A stretch of 64,000 nt of DNA from Polytrichum commune (taxonomy: Eukaryota; Streptophyta; Polytrichopsida; Polytrichales; Polytrichaceae), in contig OX485809.1 of the NCBI GenBank assembly GCA_950295325.1, positions 18,724,001-18,788,000 of the forward strand. Direction: 5' to 3'. The notes beneath the pieces are model-generated. The model had not been told where the DNA came from. It saw nothing but the letters and a program-made list of their open reading frames with translations, and ran no database searches. Below are positions 11,382 to 22,599 of this stretch, piece by piece; position 1 is the stretch's first letter; each line of letters starts with the position of its first letter. The position numbers and the translations under genes were made by a program.

Positions 11382-13027
11382 ATGGATTTCCAGGGGCCAC
11401 TGCGAGAGTCGGGTAGCGGCAACCCCAATGTCGCGGCAAGTGCACCTCCTCCCGCTCCCACCAACGAATATTGTGCAGTGCGGCCCAACATTCCTCATGC
11501 ACCGTATTTCCAAGGCTTCAACGGAATGGGGAATCAGGTGCCTTTCGTATTTCCCCATCCCTTCATGCCTCCATCTGTAGTAGCCGGCTTCGCACCTCCC
11601 GCCCATGTCCCGCCGGCGGTGACAATTGACCTCACGGAAGGTTATAAAAAACGAGCGTCAATTGAGAGCGTTGCGGAGTAGTCCAAACCAAACAAGAAGA
11701 AGAGAGCTCCGCGGAAGAAAGTGGAAATTGTTGAATTGGACGACGCCAAAGAGGACGTCGACATCACGAAGAATGCGGGACACTGGAAGGACCATTGGGT
11801 GATCCAGCTCGTGACGATCCGCGGGGAGATGCAGAACACGTTCAGTGCACCACCCAAACAAGGTAAGGTTGTTTTTTTGTAATGTTTTTTTTTTTTTTCA
11901 CTTGGACATGATTTGTTTCCATTGCTTTGTGTTGTCTTGGAATCGTAATGTACTTTTGCCCTGTATTTCTAAGCCCTGCTGTGGCAGCAAGCAGTTTGCA
12001 GAGTTGTGGACTGCGTTAATTTGTGGTCAATTCTGCCCTGCCGGTAGATTTTTTTTTTCCTTCTCCCGAATTCTGCAGCCTGCCTGCTGCTGTTTTTGCA
12101 GACTGCAGCCTGCACAGTCAAATTCTGCAGCAAAAATAGTCTGCTGGTTTCGTAGACTACAGCCAGTAGTCTGCTGTTTTCAATGTCTGCAGCCAGCTGA
12201 TGCCTGTGATGACTGGCTGCAGTCTGTTGTTTTCATATGTCTGCTGCCAGCAGAAACCTGTTTTGACAGACTGCACCCAACAATCAACTTTTTTTACTGT
12301 GTGCAGCCAGCACAGTCTGCTATTTTGACATACTGCAACCAGCAGAGTCTGCTCAAAGCACATCATTCTTCTTTCCCTTCTGCAATTTCGTTGTGTATGG
12401 CAATTCAATTTCTAGTGACTAAATTCTCCCGTAATTGCATTTCATATATTTAGTGGCCAACTGCACTTGAACTTCTCGCATAGCCATTGACTGCAATTTC
12501 AATTTCATTGCGACTCACGAATGTGATCCCGTGCAGGAGTGGACAATTGGTTCCGTCTACACACAAAGTTGATATCGTTGTGCCCGGATTTCACCAAAGA
12601 TAGTGAGGCTTGCCGGAAGAAGTGGAGTGCCATCTACAATGACTACAAGGAGGATAAGGCGATGAATATGAAGTCGGGCTCTCAGCGATCGGAGAAGTGC
12701 CGGTGGTACACCCTTGTTGATGAATTCATGTATGACAGGCCAAACGTGGTGTCGCATGCGCACTCGAGCGCCGTGAATCCCGATGGCCCGAAGTCCGACA
12801 CGAACGACACGATTGACACGAATCCAACCGAGCACCGAAGCGGAGAGAGCACATTAAAGTCGCCCGAACCTAAGCGCAAGGACAATGTGTTTATGGAACG
12901 GTGCATTGGGGAGATTAAGGAAACTAGTAGAACTCTTCTGGAAAGCTTGAAAGCAAGTGATGAAATGCAAATGACTTTATTGATGACGATGCAACAAACC
13001 ATGCTAAAGTTGATAGAGAAACTTTAG
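11382..13027 (+). pseudogene. Harbinger Myb/SANT-like DNA-binding protein
   Basis: Two exons, 11382-11862 and 12537-13027, join in frame (GTAAGG donor, GTGCAG acceptor) to 324 codons. A Pro-rich N-terminus is followed by a basic Lys/Arg patch, then a trihelix/SANT-like region with spaced tryptophans (HWKDHW across the intron to DNWF, then CRKKW and CRWYTLVDEF). A C-terminal Leu/Met-rich helix ends at 13027. Such proteins are the accessory partner that helps Harbinger nuclease bind its ends. One in-frame TAG (11679-11681) breaks exon 1 just before the basic patch, so the copy is probably dead. Confidence 0.82.
12000..12360. repeat. Degenerate CTGCAGCC-type intronic repeat
   Basis: The intron of the SANT-like gene holds about eight diverged units of roughly 35-45 bp built on TGCAGCCAGCAGTCTGCTG with internal inverted symmetry. 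A loosely similar GCAGTTGGTTT series lies in an intron at 24440-24550. Confidence 0.6.
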
Positions 13028-13039
13028 GTGCACTACATG

Positions 13040-15524
13040 TCAATCACTATCCATTGTAAATGTTTGAGCAATGGAAATCTTCATTTTTACCATCCATAAA
13101 CTTCTCGCTATTCCATTCCGTCTTGCATAAAGCTTTTTTGTTGTCTTGCCACATGTGTCCATAGCAATTTCAAACTCCAACGCACTCTCTTGTTTCATGT
13201 ATTCTAGAGATTCTCGTGCATTTTCATCAATTCCCGCCAAGCTTTGTAAGGCGTGGTTGGCCACGGCCATTCGTTCTTGTGTAGAGGTCCTTGCACCGAT
13301 GTGTGCAATTCCGGTATTGACTTCGTCCGTTGCCTCTTGCATCCACTCATTTTTTCAAAAACTATCTCCAAAAATAATACACATATTGTGAAGAACCAAA
13401 CATGTTGAAACTAGGTCAGGAATATTTTTCAAGAGAACATCAACCCTCTTTAAAAGAATCCTCCACCTCCCCTTTAGCATACCAAAGGCTCGCTCGACAC
13501 ACATGCGCGTCGAGCTTTGAGCGTAGTTTCAATTGTATTTTTCCCGGGAGAGGCCGTCTTTGTGGCCCTTATAGGAGGCCAACTGTGAGCCCAAAATTGA
13601 TGCCCACATTGGTTGTTAACACTTGTAAAACATTACAAGTGGTGTTTTGGTGATTTATGATTATTCACAAAAATATAAAAAGAATGAAGCTTGAAGAAAG
13701 CTTAGTTTGAAGCATTAGGCTTTTGTGGAGTGGATTTAAGTAGGAGAAAAACAAACCTTGGTAAAGTGTGGTAGGTAGAAAACCAAGGTTAGTTAAATGT
13801 TTGAATTAGGATCCTTGTTGATCATTTGAGGGAGGAAGGCTTAGGAGATAGGATAAGAGCCTACAAAGTAGGAGGAAATCTCGAGGACTTATCGTGAGCC
13901 TTGAGGGTGCTCACCCCCTCAAACTCACTATATAATCCCTCATTCTTCCCTCACTCATCCTCTCTTTCCTTCGTGCTCCTTGGCACTCCACATGTTATAA
14001 GTGTGGGTGCGTGGGAAGCAAGATAGGAGCACGTGTGTGCGCATAGATGTAAGGTTAGGAGCCAAGGTTAGTTGGCCTTGAAGAGGGCTTGACCTCTTGT
14101 TAGTAATAGTTGGGCGTGAATGATTTAAAATTCAATTTATGGCTTTGTTTGAATACTTGGATTTACATTGATTAACCTTATACTTATGCGGATGTGCAAA
14201 GTCTCTTATTGGAGCATTTAGTTTTGTTGGACTTCATATGAATTTTTGAGAGCCAAAAAACCGAGACTATGTCCAAACTTCCAAAAACTAGTGAAAAAGT
14301 GTAGATTCAAAGGGGACAGCATAGAATTGCAACCATATACTTTGTGGCAATAGAAATATTATTGCATATTCATGTAGAGGACTTCATTACCTATCCATGG
14401 ATACCAAGAACTCATTTTTTGGACTTCATATGAATTTTTGAGAGCCAAAAAACCGAGACTATGTCCAAACTTCCAAACTTCCAAACTTCGAGATTAAGGA
14501 GTGTAAGAAGACATAGTATAGACTTGGCTAAGTTGCGTGTATTCCAACGATAGATTGGAATCATACATTGTGTTACAAAGAGAGAAATCTCTACATGTCA
14601 TTATAAACTTCTTCATTCGGGCTAGGACGAAATTGAAAGGTGGAGGCTTTTTGGTGACACCAACATCCATGGCCGGCAAGGATAAGTGGCATCGCCAACA
14701 AGAGCGTAAGGCGAGAGCCTACCCGACTCACAAAATTGTCCGATTTTTGTCCTCACCCACAAGTTAGCATCGTGCATTGACCCGGCCCATCCTATATCAA
14801 AATCCCAAAAGAGACATTTGCTTGACACAACACCTTGCAAGAGAACGGAACGGAAACCTTTCCGATTGAAGTAATCAACAGCATGTAGTCGGGGCGCCAC
14901 AATAGGTATGTAAGAACCATCCACAGCTCCCACAACATACGGAATTCCTTGCAAGTTCTCAAATTCTTGTACGAACTTCTCCATCACGGCAGTTGAGGGC
15001 CACTGTATGAATTTTCGAAGCAAAAGAGATTTCACGGCACCACAGAATTGGGACACGGCAAGTTGACTTGAAGACAACCCAATTCTATACAAATCTGCAA
15101 TACTCTGCATAGAGTTACCTGTGGCCAACCTAGAGATTGACACAACAACTTTGACTTGAACTGGAATGGCACCCCTCATGTTTGTATCCTGCCTATGTAG
15201 CAATGGCGTGAGAGTGCTACACAAATATTCGAAGCTCGACACGTCCATGCGCATACGACCCTTGAATTCCCGTGTGTTAAACGAGCCAAGCAGGTTCTGA
15301 TCAAAGAATCCGGGACGGTTCAAACCTTTGTCGTGAGCCCACAGTCGCCGTGGTTGCCTGCCCTGAAGTCTTTTCAATCCCTGCATCACGAGAGTCAAGC
15401 TACAAAGTTGTTGCATGTGTCAAACAAGAATGGCTCCCTCATCCCTAGAGAGAATCTCCAAGGTGGACAACATTGTGAGTTGAAATACGAGACATATCAA
15501 GAGCCTCCGCACTCCAACATCCAT
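13040..15524 (-). pseudogene. Harbinger DDE nuclease, split by a solo LTR
   Basis: The N-terminal half (15524-14665) shows the start MDVGVRRLL, the first D in GAVDGSYIPI and the second in ALVGDATYP. The C-terminal half (13578-13040) shows the catalytic E in CVERAFGMLKGRWRIL and the VLHNM signature. This is the DDE_Tnp_4/HARBI1 family. A 1076-bp LTR inserted between the second D and the E; without it and one copy of the target the frame is continuous. In-frame TGA codons at 15420-15422, 13529-13531 and 13355-13357 show it is inactive. Length without the LTR would be about 470 codons, normal for the family. Confidence 0.9.
13584..14659. mobile_element. Solo LTR (1076 bp) inside Harbinger nuclease
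   Basis: Starts TGTGAGCCC and ends GGTGACA, flanked by an exact 5-bp duplication CCAAC (13579-13583, 14660-14664). It contains a TATATAA box at 13929-13935 upstream of a pyrimidine-rich stretch, which suggests plus orientation. A ~60-bp segment (14227-14290) is duplicated at 14420-14480. It is unrelated to the 972-bp LTR family. Confidence 0.88.
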
Positions 15525-15861
15525 GCCAAAAGACAACCTGCTTGTTAATATGAGGAGAATATGATTTCAAATAGCAACAGAAAGAGGTGGTTTGTGAGAG
15601 GAAGCTTGCTGGAGCTCTGATGTGCTCAAGCTTGCTAGAACCTTGCTCTCTCCGTTGCTGGAACCCTGCTCTGCTTCGCCGGTGCTGAGGTGGACGGACA
15701 ACCTGGAGGGGTCGGTGACGTGGCGGGACTGGCCAGCCCGCCTTCCCCGGGGGGCCGTGTGGTACCGTATGCCGGTACTGGCCTCTGTGTACAACCCTAC
15801 GAGTCTCCTAAGCCTAGCCAGGACAGCAGAATGCCCTGCCGTCCGTGGGGCAAGGGCCTTA

Positions 15862-15945
15862 GTAAAGATGCACACAATTTTTAGGGTCCAAAAGAAGAAT
15901 ATTGAAAATGTATCACTTCATGACCTTCGGGGACACTCAGTCATA
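15862..15945 (-). pseudogene. Displaced 5' leader of the DUF7869-like relic
   Basis: Read on the minus strand this resembles the sequence just upstream of the intact gene start at about 45635-45740 (shared AGTGTCCCC, TTTTGGACCCT and GTGCAT blocks in the same order). It is the other side of the Harbinger insertion. Confidence 0.7.
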
Positions 15946-16071
15946 ATACATGACTCTATGACTACTATGTCATTGCGATTGTTAGATTGGATCATCAGAT
16001 AAACACACCGTCATCACTAGGGGAAGGGGTTTGGATCGACTGCCCCAAACCTTGTGGCATGATGGGTTCAT
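15946..16071. other. Short spacer with ATGACT motifs
   Basis: About 125 bp between the relic leader and an LTR fragment. Contains a few ATGACT motifs; nothing else was recognised. Confidence 0.4.
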
Positions 16072-16166
16072 TGTCGCGCACCTCTTCATGAGGAGTGCTC
16101 AAAACACCATGGGCACAAGGGGGACCCCGGAGTGATATCTGGGACTTGTGGCGCCATTGGTGGAGG
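16072..16166 (-). mobile_element. LTR fragment left of the large CACTA insertion
   Basis: Starts TGTCGCGCACCTC, the reverse-complement start of the 972-bp LTR family, and runs into the CACTA element. The rest of the same LTR resumes at 29868. Confidence 0.8.
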
Positions 16167-16185
16167 CACTAGAAGAATCCTTGTC

Positions 16186-17260
16186 CATTCCGACCATGCT
16201 ATCAATGACTATTTGTCCTAAACAACTTATTAAATGACTACGGCGCAAACCGGGTTCACATGTGCTGACGTGTCTAACATGGTTGTCATTTTTAAGTCAT
16301 TCAATTGACTCATTGATGAACTATGTTGAAGACCTCACAACATAGTCATTTTCTGTCCAGCGTTCATCATCCACTCCATCCACTCGTGTATGACTTGGAT
16401 ATGGGATCATGACCTAGTTATTCATAAGTCATTCTTTTGTTGTCATTCACCGACGATGTCTAAACTATCACTTTATATTAACATTCATTTTTTACGTGGC
16501 ATTTAGGGCTATTGAATGATGTGGAAAATAGGAAATCTTATATGAGCAACGTGGACAGTAACAATGACGTGTCATAATAATGACTGTTGTGACAACGTCA
16601 ATGACTCTCAGAGGTTTAGGGTGATGAGGTGGCATAGACTCCTCCACTCTATACCCAATACTAGTTGTTTCCGTCTCGTTTTCATGTTGTTCTTGTATAT
16701 GTGGCATGAAGTTTTTTACATACTATGACAAGTCATTATTAAACATGCTACCAGATTGCAAAATACTTTTATTTTAAGTGTGGATTAATTCCTTCCTACT
16801 ATGCCAACGACCTCCAAATGGCACGAAACTTTTTGAGCATACTACTAGTAAAAATACGAATATCCTATAAGGAAAAATATTTGACGTGCCTCATTAATTG
16901 GGCTACTCTTGAATTAGGATTATGGATCAATTTATTTAGGGTTTAATTAGGGTGGACTTAGGGAGGGTGTGAATATCATTTGTAGCATTTGATATCGTGT
17001 ATGTTTTAATCATTCATACACACATGGCGTGGTGTCTAGAACATCAATAACCTTCATGGGTCAAGGGTGAGCGTAAAGATTGCTTCTGCATAACAATTTA
17101 GTATCCCAACCGAATTGAAGATTAACTCATTAGTCTTATATTCCATGCCACGTAATCAATGTTATCACTAGGAATAGTGTTGTCGCAATAACGTCATAAT
17201 ATTGACATATTTGACTCATAGTGTAGTCATACACGGCTACTGCAATTTCTAAGTCATTGT
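16186..17260. repeat. Left subterminal AGTCAT/ATGACT motifs
   Basis: More than ten ATGACT or AGTCAT words lie scattered in both orientations between the left terminus and the 3' end of TNP2. In other CACTA elements subterminal motifs are bound by the TNP1/TnpA protein. Confidence 0.65.
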
Positions 17261-17312
17261 TGAGGATGATAGCACAAAAACTACTGTAGCCCATACAAAA
17301 TATAATGTCAAC

Positions 17313-20300
17313 TTAAAACTTTGCGACTGCCAGCAAATTATCTTTGTCTGATAATTCAATGGCACCTACTAGAGAGACAGTTTTTGGAGGGGGGGGCACA
17401 TGAGCTGCAGCACTCATGCGTTGCTCTTCTAAACTAGTTGTTATGAAAACATCAGATGTGTCTTGTTCTTCCCTCCTTGAACGTGCTTCCGCTCGCAATA
17501 CTACCTTCCAACCGGGTTTTCTGAGATCATTGGAGAAAAATACTTGTGTGGCTTGACTTGGGAAAATGAACGGGTCCGACATCTTGGGTTCTTTGTGCCG
17601 AGAATTCACCACCATAAACCCCGCATCGTCCCGTACATAAGTTGGATTTCCACGATTATCTTCTCTTTTCAACCAATCGCACCGAAAAAGAATCACCGGA
17701 GTTCGCAATGGACCATAATCCAACTTCAATATATCTTGTAGCACTCCCACATAGTTTAGGGATACCTCTGATTGAGAGTCAAATGTTGGTACTTCAAATA
17801 TAGAAGCAATTCCACTGTCGTATGTTTGCAACAATGCGGACTGTGAATCTTCCACTCGAAAGTGGTACCCGAATGCACGCATCCTCGTGTAACGTGTTGC
17901 TTTTTGGGATGGCCTACTACACAGCAAAATTCTATCCATGTCGTCCCCGTTGTTGGGATCGTGTGGATGGGTGTGCACTGCTTTCCTAACCCAAACATCA
18001 AATGGTTCCATGTTGCGATTTGCATCATGTGCATCCCTCCATTGCCTGAACACAACATGGATTCATTAGTATGCGACTTGCGGAGCAATCACACAAGTGT
18101 AATATAAAATTGTCATATTACAGTCATTGAACCTCCATTAGTGCATGCCCACGATGATGTAGTCCTACTATAGTCATATTTCAGTGAAAACTAACTACAG
18201 AGTGACTACGCAGCATCATACTCACCGATGCCAGGGTTCCAAGAGTGAGATGTTTGTTAAAACATATTGATGAGCAAGTTCTCTCAAAGGAGGAGTCATG
18301 ACATAACTGGACCCTGCCCCCTCCAGAACCTCCTCTGCATCTCCATATTCTTCATCTGCGTCCCAAACTCGTCTGTCTACAACCTCAAACCTCTGCAAGT
18401 ATTCTGTGATGAACCCAAGGCATTCATCCTTCACGTAACCCTCTGCCATGGAGGCCTCTGGTCTCGCCGTGTTGCGCACATACTGTTTCAATGTTTTCAT
18501 GTACCTCTCAACAGGGTACATCCATCTTGTAGAAACAGGTCCACACAAATCCAGCTCCTCCACAAGGTGATACACCAAGTGTGTCATAATATCAAAAAAC
18601 GATGGGGGAAAATGCATCTCTAAGAGTGCCATGCTCCGAGCAACGTCAAGACGAAGACCCTCAAACTCAATTGGATTCCACACTTTGCTGCAAATTCTCC
18701 GAAAGACCTTCGAGATCCTCATCACTGCCAATCTAGGGCCTGGTTTCAACAAACCCCTTAAGCCTAGCGGCAATATTTGCTGCATGAGTACATGGTAATC
18801 ATGCGACTTCAGTCCCCCAAAGTTCTTCTTCCGTATGTATTGACCTATGTTGGATATGTGGCCTGAAGGTGTTTTCAAAGACTCAATGGTGCGGGCAAAT
18901 ATGTCAAACTCCTCGCTGGTCAGTACATAAGGGGCTGCTGGTTTTAACATTTTTCCAGAGTTTTTTGGGTTCATGGTTAGCCAAAGGTGTTTCCTAATTC
19001 CCCTACGTTGTAGATCACGTCTAACTTTCACAGTGTCCTTATGCCCCGTTATGGTCTTCAATATGTTCTTTGAGAGATTTTGTTCGCAATGCATAACATC
19101 CAGTGTGTATCGAATAAGAAGGTCCTGTTTCATAACAACGAATCAAACATTAAAGTACCAGATTAATGCAATTGCAAGAAGCAACATACTCTCTTCATGT
19201 GCAGTTCCAGATTAGTCATTTTGTTGCCTACGTGTACAATATGATAGTCATTGCATAGTCGTCTGGGGTTTTAGCTGGACTTAAATATAGTCATTCCACA
19301 GTCAGGAACACTCATTGTGAGATTACATCATTGCAGAGTACAACGTAAGCAATAGATGTTTGATGTGGACTCTGAACCTGCAACATTCTATGACAAAATG
19401 GATTCGAGTGGTTCTCTGTTCTCAAATTGCTAGCCTGCTGGGTTAGGGTGCAGAAAATTCAAATGGACTGTGAATAAAAAAATACCTTCCAGTATGGCAA
19501 ATCATACAGAATGCTTCTCCGTTTCACTCCATGTATTTTTGATGGATCTCCATCACTGCCATCTCTGTTCCCATTTGCAAGCCACTCTTGGTATTGCAGA
19601 CCCCTTAGTTCTTGCTCTTCTGCAGTGACGACTCTAGGAGGACCTCGTTCTTCCGTGCGGCCGTTAAAGTGATCTTTCATTCTACATGATTTCCATGGGT
19701 CACCTTGTGGAAGCCATCTTCGTGTGTCCGTATACGTCTGTTTCCCAAGCTCAATGGAATGTTCCCCCCTAAAATCAGGCCCACAAACTGGGCATGCAAC
19801 GTAGCCTTGGTGCGCAACACCTGCCACTGTTCCATACCCTGGAAAGTCGTGGATTGTCCACAATAGGATTGCTCTCAAATTGAACGTCCGAAACCCGACC
19901 TCTTTCGAGATGTCATAGGCTAACACCCCTCTCCATAACTGTTGCAATTCTTCAACTAATGGGGCCAAATACACGTCAAAAAATTGTGCAGTAACAGATT
20001 GTTTCCCTGGAATAAGCAAGACTAGCATGATAAAGAATTTCTTGGTTGTCAACCAAGGTGGTATGTTGTAGTTAAGCAACATCACTGGCCATGTCGACCA
20101 AGTAGAGCGTTGAAGCTTGAAAGGATTAACACCATCAGCAGCAAGTCCCATGTGTACATTTCGGGCGTCATGGCCAAAAGTGGGATCTACATTATCGTGC
20201 ACATGGTGCCAAGCCTTGGAGTCACATGGATGTCTAACCATGCCATCTGAGCTCCTATTTTTTGAATGCCATGTCATGAGTTTGGATATTGCGGGTGTTC

Positions 20301-21270
20301 GAAACATGCGTTTTAGTCTAGGAATCAATGGGAAATGTCTAAGGACTTTCCACGGTCTTTTATGTTGTGCCACGTCTTTATACCGTGGAGCATTGCACTT
20401 AGGACAATTTACAGCATTTTCAAGTGGCCCTCTAAACAACACACATCCTCCTACACAAGCGTGAATTGTGTTATAATTTAGCCCCAACCGCCGAATCAGT
20501 GATTTTGCCGCATGATAATTCTTGGGTAGTCTATTCTCACCGGGAAGAAGGTGTAGGCGGAAAAGAGCGAATACTTGATCGGCAAACTTGTTGCTAACTC
20601 CGTGGATTGTGCACAGGGTCATGATCAAGATCGTTGCTGCTAATACAGAAGACTTTGCGCCATCGTACAGTTCCTGAATTGCCTCCTCTAAATCATGTGG
20701 GGCATCGTCTTTGTCATCCGCATTGCCTACGTCTGCCATGGGTTCTTCATCCTCTTCATCACCCGAGTCACATCCACCATCTTGGAGACCATCAACCACA
20801 TTAAATGCGTCCATAACGATGTCCTGCAATGTTTCTTCCAATGGGTCATCTTGCTGGTCTATTTCTTGGAATACATCCTCCACCATTGAGCGCACTTCGA
20901 GGCCTACATCCATCCTCCCATCTTCATGTGTTCTAGGCGCAGTCTTGAACTCACTTTCCCATTCCTCATCGGATGAATCCCTGTCACCTGGGCCTCTCCA
21001 TAGTCTAAAAGCAGGTTCTCTGCCATAAAGGATGAGGTGCTCCTTCACCTTTTCCAATGAGCACTGGACACGGCCCTTGCACTTGGAGCATGGACACCGT
21101 ATGCGTTTCAAATTGTAGAATACTGCCCTCTGCTGCTCCCTCTTCCATAGCCTATCATCTCTCAATTGTTGCCGTCTCTTGTCGCCAACGGGTAATCTCC
21201 TTTGCTCCATTCTAAGTTGTTGAGCACGTCCATAATTTTCATTACCAGCCAACACATGCATGGTTAGCAT
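17313..21270 (-). CDS. TNP2-type CACTA transposase
   Basis: Three exons, 21270-19486, 19124-18226 and 18045-17313, have consensus splice sites and sum to 1139 codons including the stop, with no interruption. Order of regions: a partial transposase-associated Cys domain (RCPCSKCKGRV, near residue 60); an acidic linker; the Transposase_21/TNP2 core with GLAADGVNPF and LLWTIHDFPGYG carrying catalytic-type Asp; a DUF4218-like region (HFPPSFFDIMTHLVYHLVEE, exon 2); and a DUF4216-like region (exon 3, VLQDILKLDYGPLRTPVILF). This protein cuts and joins the element ends. The Met at 21270 is the first in the frame; an upstream non-coding exon is possible. The family call is firm. Confidence 0.92.
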
Positions 21271-22599
21271 GGTGTATGTAAGGGCACTGAATTGACCGAA
21301 AGTATGCTAATGTAAATTGGTACCTACCTAAGTGCACGTGGACGGTGACGGTACAAGCAAGGCATTTTGTAGATATATACAAATTCAAGCTCTTTTCGTC
21401 TCTCTCTCTTTAATTCAACTAGACAATTTCATAAATTCAGCAAAATTGAAAATAAGTGACACCAAGAGACTTACAAATGACAATAAAAATGATGGGGCTT
21501 TTTAGTGTCTCACTGTGATATAGTATTATATAATCATGCACATTTTTGAACTCAAGATGGCTTGGAGTACATGGCTAATCTGTACATCCAAATTCACACC
21601 ATGATTTATATGAATATGCAAGTTATGAAGTTGACGGAGTCCTGTCTCTTAGGCCTACACCTATGATCGGGGAGAACCGGCAGTTAGTTACGGATGGACC
21701 AGTTACGTTTGAGAAACAACCGGTTGAAATTCAAGATTGCGGGAAAATTAGCGATCATTTTAGAGGAATTTACTAAAACTTCCCCAAGTACTTATAAGAA
21801 GGAAGCTGGTGGCCACGCGCACACTGCAGTATGCTTTTGCTGTGCTCTACCTCTGCACAGCGTAGCTGTCTCATTTCTGCTTGGACATCTTCTACCCCGG
21901 CTTCAATGTTCTATGCTTCGCTATTCTTGTTTGAATGTTTTCTTGGGCGCAGTTTGGCCATTTGGAAAGGGGTGTCCTGTGACATTTTGATTAAGTTGTG
22001 CAGTACTAATGTAGTTGCAAATTTGTCATTCCTGCCTTGATATGTAGTTGGAGTTTAGTCATTTTGTATTTCTTGCGGAACAGAATTATAGTGATTCCCT
22101 AGTCAGTTTGTAGTCGTTCTATAGTCGTGTTACAGACATTCTATAATCATGCTATAGTCATTCCATAGTCATTATATACTCGTTCTATAGTCATTCTGTA
22201 CTCCTAAACGTATATGCTAGGGTTTTTTAGTGCCGTTGAAACTTACCCTATATGCAGAATGCTACAACGTAGTTTAGGTACGCCTCACATTGATGCGACA
22301 TAAACAACGACTCTGAGAGCCAGAGCATTCGGCTATGAATTGCGCAAGTTTCGGCGTGTATTGGGTTTAGGGAGCCGCAATGGTAGGTTGAGAAACTACT
22401 GTATGGTATTGGGGAGGAGAGAGTGGAGGAATTGGGTGAGGGCCGAGGGGAGTAGACGAGGGAGGTGCGAGGTAATTAGGTTGATTTGTGCCGCGGTAAA
22501 AACGCAGAGAGTGAAAACTGTTTGAATAGATAGAAAGGGTGAAAGGCTGAGAGGGTAGCAATTTAGGGGTGAGGGTAGTGTGAGTTAGTGTTTGCATAC
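21271..22599. promoter_or_regulatory. Divergent promoter region of the CACTA genes
   Basis: About 1.3 kb between the two divergent start codons. It holds a cluster of TAGTCATTC/CTATAGTC words at about 22080-22200, like the subterminal motifs. ORFs in it (21694-21990, 22340-22525) have no coding signature. Confidence 0.55.

Larger units (their letters stand above)
10781..15858. mobile_element. PIF/Harbinger DNA transposon, 5.1 kb
   Basis: Terminal inverted repeats are GGCCGCTGCCCCACGGACG on the left and GGCCCTTGCCCCACGGACG on the right (reverse complement). The flanking target duplication is TTA (10778-10780 and 15859-15861), the hallmark of this superfamily. The element carries both expected genes: a Myb/SANT-like DNA-binding protein on the plus strand and a DDE nuclease on the minus strand. 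Both are disabled by stop codons, and the nuclease is also split by a solo LTR. Confidence 0.93.

Noticed and set aside
21694-21990. 98-aa plus-strand ORF in the CACTA divergent region
   Set aside because: No homology or splice context recognised; it lies between divergent promoters.
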